Shown one piece after another: positions 59,357 through 64,000 of a stretch of 64,000 bases of DNA. The notes under the pieces are model-generated. The model did not search any database and had not been told where the DNA came from. It saw only the letters and a program-made list of their open reading frames with translations. How positions within the stretch are numbered: position 1 is the stretch's first letter; each line of letters begins with the position of its first letter. This stretch comes from Beta vulgaris subsp. vulgaris. Taxonomy: Eukaryota; Streptophyta; Magnoliopsida; Caryophyllales; Amaranthaceae. Both the position numbers and the translations under genes were made by a program. The stretch is taken from positions 50,559,072-50,623,071 of the forward strand of contig NC_079205.1 of assembly GCF_026745355.1 (NCBI RefSeq). Reading direction: 5' to 3'.

Positions 59357-59811
59357 CTTGAGAGCGTAGCCCACCATCTTAGAGAAAGAAGTGATTGTGA
59401 CATCCTTCCCTTGTCGTTCTACCTATATTAACAAGGAAATTAATAAACAAATTATTATACTCAAAGTTCATTAATGGATATTATCATTGGAGAAGATCAT
59501 CAAAAAAAAAAAATTTAATACCTTTGCTTTCCCAATTGGAAGGGTGAAATTAGCGTCAAGAACTTCATCTGCAACAGGAAAAGATTCACCATATCTACAT
59601 AGGAAAACATTAAGATTTCGTCAATTACACAAACAATCCTCATATTTTATGATATAGAAGCATAATTAGTCACTTACAAAAGCTCATTTTCTAGAAAAAC
59701 AACAGGGTCTGGATCCCTAATGGCAGCTTTGAGCAACCCTCGGGCATCCTCTGCTGAATATGGAGCGAGTACTTTCAAACCAGGGCATGCACCAAACCAT
59801 GCTACATAACA
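59357..59811 (-). pseudogene. PDHB: Captured mitochondrial pyruvate dehydrogenase E1 beta exons
   Basis: E1 beta is the beta subunit of the thiamine-dependent E1 of the mitochondrial pyruvate dehydrogenase complex. Three minus-strand exons have intact AG/GT borders. Exon 59678-59811 has [18 protein letters not shown] and [10 protein letters not shown]. Exon 59522-59594 has YGESFPVADEVLDANFTLPI. Exon 59357-59422 has VERQGKDVTITSFSKMVGYA. Together they make 273 bp, 91 codons, open and in phase, at normal family spacing. The sequence is the mitochondrial rather than plastid type. The following exon-like piece (about 59197-59260, KEAIDSITASKARNGDAPVR) is not the expected E1 beta continuation. Thiamine-binding N-terminal and C-terminal regions are missing, so it is a gene fragment carried by the CACTA, not a working enzyme. 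Confidence 0.92.
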
Positions 59812-60771
59812 CTGCAGACATAAAAGCATGAAAGTAATGTAATAATATAAAAAAAGCTAGGTCTTTGGATTACATTACTTCCATTAACAATCCTTTTTTC
59901 ATATCTTGTTTATTTTGAGTGGAAAAGAAATCAGCTTGTGTATGTTTCATGTTTCTACTTCTCACAACCAGAGGTATTCTCCAATTCTAAACTAGCAATT
60001 CAGCGTGATAGAGACATTGAGCATGAGTTGCTTCTAATCTCAATACCATAAAACATAGTATTTATCAATTTATGCTCATAAGCAAATGTAGGCAATACAA
60101 TGTATTCAACTGGAGCCCTAAGTTCCTTCACCAGCTGTGATGAAACAGCAATGGAACCATAATCAACTCCCATATTCATTGATTAAAGTGGATGAAGCAA
60201 CTAAAGAGATAGCTAGTAAACAAGATATGTAGATGGAATCATATAGACTAATGATCAATTCTTCCGCTAGTATACATGTCAATTTTCTACATGTAAACAT
60301 TTTACAAGGGACACAATAAACAAAAATAATTAAGGAAGAAGTCAGACATCAATTGTGTAAGTCAACTAAAAATGTTATGAGAATATAAGAAGCTATTAAG
60401 CACAAGCATGCTTCAATCGATATAGGTCAAACCACCATTTTTTTCATGTCCTGTATTTCTATCAATAACCAAAAAAATTAAAATAATTTGACAAATAAAA
60501 TCATATTATAACAATTCTACTCAAAATTGAACAGAGAATTTACATATTGAACTACAAAATGTCATGATAACTCATGGAAGCCAGTTAGGAAAGAAGATGA
60601 ATTAACTTCGCCAAAATTTTCAGATTGGTATATCTCTTCGTTTCTCCGCCGACAATGTGACAGATTTTCAGTTTGGTATCCCCAAAAAAATCGAAAAAAA
60701 CCCTAGAATTCAATGAACAGAAAAAAGACGAAGAAAAAAAAAGATAAAAACTTGAAATCAAAATCGCTTAC

Positions 60772-60985
60772 CTTCTTAGAGATGGAGAGTTGAAGAAACC
60801 CTTTTTTTGGATTCTTTTTTTTTTATTGTTTCACTTTCTCTCTCCTCAGTCTCTATCTGACTATCTCTTCAATAAGCGTCCGTTGCTCCGGTGGATTGAG
60901 AGGGAGGAGGAAGGAGGAAGGAGAAAGGAGGAAGGAGCAGATCTGAAGAGGAGAGAGATGAAGGATTAGGGTTTACCGGTTAAGG
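60772..60985 (-). other. Captured 5'-UTR-like exon and promoter-proximal DNA
   Basis: Minus-strand sequence rich in CCTTCCTCC/CTCTCTCTC runs, then TTCTTCAACTCTCCATCTCT and AAGAAG at a GTAAGCG donor (60770-60771). A CCCTAATCC-type stretch (plus GGATTAGGGTTT, about 60964) resembles a plant telo-box common in housekeeping promoters. The position, upstream of the E1 beta exons in the same orientation, suggests the start of a transcription unit. Origin unknown; possibly the same E1 beta gene. Confidence 0.45.
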
Positions 60986-61395
60986 AGAGGAAGGAATGAG
61001 GAGAGAGAACAGGCAACTTTACTTTGTCTTCGTTTTTTTTGTCATCAGCGACCGTTTAATACAGTCGTTTAAATTAAAAAAATCTAAAAATCTAAAATAA
61101 GAAAATCAACGACTGTTTTAAACGGTCGCTAAAAAATAATGACTGTTTATCCGTCGTTGACCACTCTAAAAGCAGTTGGTGGCAACGACGGTTTTAAACA
61201 GTCGTTGACTGCAAGAATAACGACCGTTTTTGTAACCGTCGCAGTGAAGCCGTCGTTGTTTTGGATTTTTCTTGTAGTGTATTTAGATATTATTTTGTTC
61301 AAAAAAGAAAAATAAAGAAATATTGCAATCTAATAATAATCCATCTTAAAACAATAATATTTTAAGGATCTCTAAGTTTTTCTCTTTCGTTTCTT

Positions 61396-64000
61396 CTATA
61401 CCACAGCATCAACGATCTCAGGTTCCATGTCAACCCTGTGTTCGTCATTCATCTCGTTATGCGTGTATGCCGATGCAGATGCAACAAAGCCAAAGGATTC
61501 ACGTTCTTGATACGCATCCTCGGCATCATCTAAGATTTCCATGCTTTGAGAATCATTGTCTTTCTCCACTGCCAACTCATATGTAACTCGAGGTTTTGTC
61601 TTAACTGCAACACGCCAGTTACCTTTTTTTACAATATCTGTTGCATAGAACACTTGTGACACTTGGCTAGCTAGCACAAAGGTTCATTTGTTTTGAGGTT
61701 CCGTTGTGTATCAACACTAACATACCCAAATTTGTCCACATTAATTCCTTTCTTAGAATCAAGCACATCATACCAATCACACCGGAAAAATACAACGTAA
61801 TTACCCCCCAAATACTCTAATCTGATTACTTATGTCAATGCCCCATAAAAGTCTAAGGCTCTTTTTCCTCACCAGTATCACCCATCACCACTACTCCACT
61901 ATTTTGTGTTCTCAAGTTTCTATAATGTATGAAACCTAAATCCCTTAGTGACATAACCACTAAAAGACCTAGAACTGTATATAGGACCACGTGCTAAAGA
62001 TAGAAATTCTTCCCCATAAGGACATGCTTTTTGTTCGTCCAACTTTTCAACCTGGAAAGTACACATAATAACGATCAAAATGCAATCTCAAATTATCAAA
62101 GTCAAAGATTAAACTTGTCCGGAAATGAAAACTTACTTTTTTTCTAAACCAATTCACAAAGTTCACATCTCGTTGATGTTGAGAAAGTTCAACTCCTTCA
62201 TGTGCTATCATTTCAGCATATTCTCTATGTTGGACAGTAATTAGTTAAAAATAAATAAAAACATCTGAAACATCAAACAAATGTTCTAACTACTCACTTA
62301 CAGAATGGGTCAACTTCAGTTTAATTCTTTAAAGCATAGATGTGAGCCCGCTCTCTTTCATGTACATCCAGATTGTTGGTTTTTCCGCCCCCTAAGGGCC
62401 TTCCAGGGTGAGAAAATATAGATAGTTTCCTGGCGGTATCATCATCATCATCACAGTTACGCTCAAGACGATTAAATTTTGTTTCAACATCATCTAAGTA
62501 CCTTGAGCATAGAGTCATACACTCATCAACAATATAACCCTCCGCTATTGAGCCCTATGGACGTGCTTTATTACGCACATATAACTTGAGTTTATGGAGA
62601 TATCGTTCCCCAGGATACATCCAACGAAGGACAGGACCGCCAAGAATTACCTCATCAGCTAGGTGGACACTTAAATGAAGCATAACATCAAAACAAGAAG
62701 AAGGCATCCATGCTTCTAACTTAGAAAGAGTTAAAGGAATTTGAGCTTTGATTTTCTCTAGATGTTCAACTTGCACAGATCTAGCACAGAGCACACCGAA
62801 AAACTGACATAGCTCAACTAAAGGCTCAGATACATCTTTCACCAAAAGATCGCGAATCACAAGAGGAAGTATGCTTTGTAGCAGGACATGGCAATCATGA
62901 CTCTTCAACCCTGAAATCTTACAATCTTTTACATTTACACATCCAGAAATATTAGAAGAATACCCATCGGGAACTTTCAACTCTTTTAAAAAACGACACA
63001 ATATCTCTTTTTGACTCTTAGATAGTGTGTATGGTGCGGGGGTAATTTAATTTTGTCACCCTTTGAAATAGGATGTAGCTTTGGCATTATACCTAATCCC
63101 TCCATATCAAAACGAGAATTAGTTGTGTCTTTAGTTTGTCCTTTAATGTTCATGATGGTTCCTAGAATAATATCACATATGTTCTTTTCAATGTGCATTA
63201 CACCTAAATTATGCCGTAATAAAAGTGTTTTCCAATAAGGCAACTCAAAGAAAATACTTTTCTTATTCCAATTATCGCCACTGATCTTATGTGACACTTT
63301 CGTCTTCTTAGTGGGATCTTTGGACAAACATATACCTTCAAGATCTCTAACTTGTTCAAAAACTTCCTCCCCTGATAATGGCTTAGGTGCCTCTCCTTTT
63401 TCTTTCTTTCCAAAAACATCTTTCTTCCTTCGCCATGGGTGATTAATAGGAAGAAAGCGAAGATGACGCATATAGACATGCTTAAAACAGTTAGGTTACC
63501 ACATATAAGAAGTTTCTTTATGACAACAAGGACATGCTCTCTTCCCCTTGGTACTCCGAACCTGATAACATTCCATAAGCAGGAAAATCATTGATAGTTA
63601 ACAGCAAAGGCCCATACATTTTAAAATTTTCTTTTTTTGATGCATCATAAGTTTCAATACCAACGTCCCACAACTCTTTAAGCTCTTTTATCAAAGGCTG
63701 CAAATATACATCAATAGCATCACCAGGACCCTTTGGACCAGGTATAATCCTTGACAAGCATACTCGAAGGTTTCGTACACATCGAAGGAGACAAATTGTA
63801 TGGAACTAGCATCACAGGCCAAATACTATACGGTTTTGCAACATTAGAAAAGGGATTAAATCCATCACTTATAAGCCCTAACCTAACATTATGAGACTCA
63901 GAAGAAAAAAGTTCATTTTTCTCATCAAAACGTTGCCATGCTTTCCCATCTGCGGGGTGCTCAATAACCCCATCTTCGACAGACCTTTCATGATGCCATC
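61396..64000 (-). pseudogene. TNP2-type transposase of the large CACTA (partial)
   Basis: The minus strand enters from the right edge. Transposase_21/TNP2 reads RLGLISDGFNPF (about 63870), then IIPGPKGPGDAIDVYLQPLI and LLLTINDFPAYGMLSGSEYQ (63518-63757). A linker is at 62986-63471 (LGVMHIEKNICDIILGTIMN). DUF4218 is at 62555-63001 (LKSHDCHVLLQSILPLVIRD; FDVMLHLSVHLADEVILGGP). A 62321-62518 segment follows (TLCSRYLDDVETKFNR), then CPYGEEFLSLARGPIYSS (about 61990). DUF4216 is at 61560-61800 (VVFFRCDWYDVLDSKKGI; PFVLASQVSQVFYATDI), and the gene ends at TAG about 61396. Frameshifts occur near 63480-63520 and 63770. The domain order is the standard one for plant CACTA transposases. Confidence 0.88.

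Larger units (their letters stand above)
58081..61279 (-). mobile_element. Nested CACTA (3.2 kb) carrying host exons
   Basis: Termini CACTACAAGAAAAGATG (58081) and TTTTTCTTGTAGTG (ending 61279), flanked by TAT on both sides (58078-58080 and 61280-61282). Subterminal arrays of AACGACGGC/GCCGTCGTT and AAACGGTCG units occupy 58100-58450 and 61040-61265. No transposase. The interior (58690-60985, minus) is a string of exon-like pieces: a 5'-UTR-like exon, pyruvate dehydrogenase E1 beta exons and an unrecognised exon. This is a Pack-CACTA-type non-autonomous element. Confidence 0.92.
51675..64000 (-). mobile_element. Large CACTA element, right end beyond window
   Basis: The left terminus CACTACAAGAATAACCC (51675) is preceded by CAT (51672-51674), the expected 3-bp duplication to be matched outside the window. 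Minus-strand CACTA genes follow: Transposase_24 (53344-55222) and TNP2 (61396 to beyond 64000). Captured host-gene pieces lie between them (55440-56237 and 56818-57030), and a second CACTA (58081-61279) is nested inside. No right terminus of this element is present before 64000. Confidence 0.8.

Noticed and set aside
1..64000. tRNA, rRNA, CRISPR, phage or bacterial operon features
   Set aside because: No cloverleaf, rRNA motif, regularly spaced repeat-spacer array or Shine-Dalgarno-led gene cluster was seen; content is plant transposons.

Overview
This is a plant nuclear window, almost certainly eudicot, made nearly entirely of transposable elements. Intron-bearing fragments, plant-specific families (CACTA TNP2 with DUF4218/DUF4216, ALP1-like Harbinger, SIRE-type copia, MITEs) and high AT content all point that way. 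I suspect Caryophyllales but cannot show it. I see no intact resident cellular gene, tRNA, rRNA, CRISPR array or bacterial-style operon. Almost every coding region is broken by stops or frameshifts.

Layout. 1-1791: a broken Harbinger transposase with the 3' end of its element. 2.3-2.8 kb: a gypsy-type LTR piece. 4.2-5.0 kb: a palindromic minisatellite. 5.6-6.1 kb: the end of a gypsy polyprotein on the plus strand. 6.6-14.8 kb: a minus-strand gag-like or antisense retroelement ORF, split by a 6.4 kb insertion. That insertion holds a 460-480 bp inverted repeat, a LINE tail with target-site duplications, a Mutator-type MITE, a 310 bp near-perfect palindrome of a copia leader, and a 2 kb copia LTR. 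15.0-17.6 kb: a probable gypsy LTR with another Mutator-type MITE.

17.4-46.2 kb is a nested stack. A 1.5 kb segment is tandemly duplicated (17418-18921 and 18922 onward). The second copy was opened by a TA-flanked MITE. A copia element entered the MITE, and an 11.3 kb CACTA element (24188-35494, 3-bp duplication TCG) entered the copia LTR. An 8 kb Helitron (38066-46055, TC...CTAG, between A and T) entered further along. The unbroken first copy is the empty-site control, so most boundaries here are read to the base.

46.2-51.7 kb: a long mariner-type element rich in trinucleotide repeats, a deleted LINE derivative, a copia reverse-transcriptase fragment, and a LINE truncated by the next insertion. 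51675 to the right edge: a second large CACTA element carrying TNP2 and Transposase_24 genes on the minus strand and two captured host stretches, one of them RAD54 exons. A smaller CACTA (58081-61279, duplication TAT) is nested inside and carries in-frame, splice-competent exons of mitochondrial pyruvate dehydrogenase E1 beta plus other exon-like pieces. These two gene-capturing CACTA elements, and the stratigraphy that dates the insertions, are the most interesting content.
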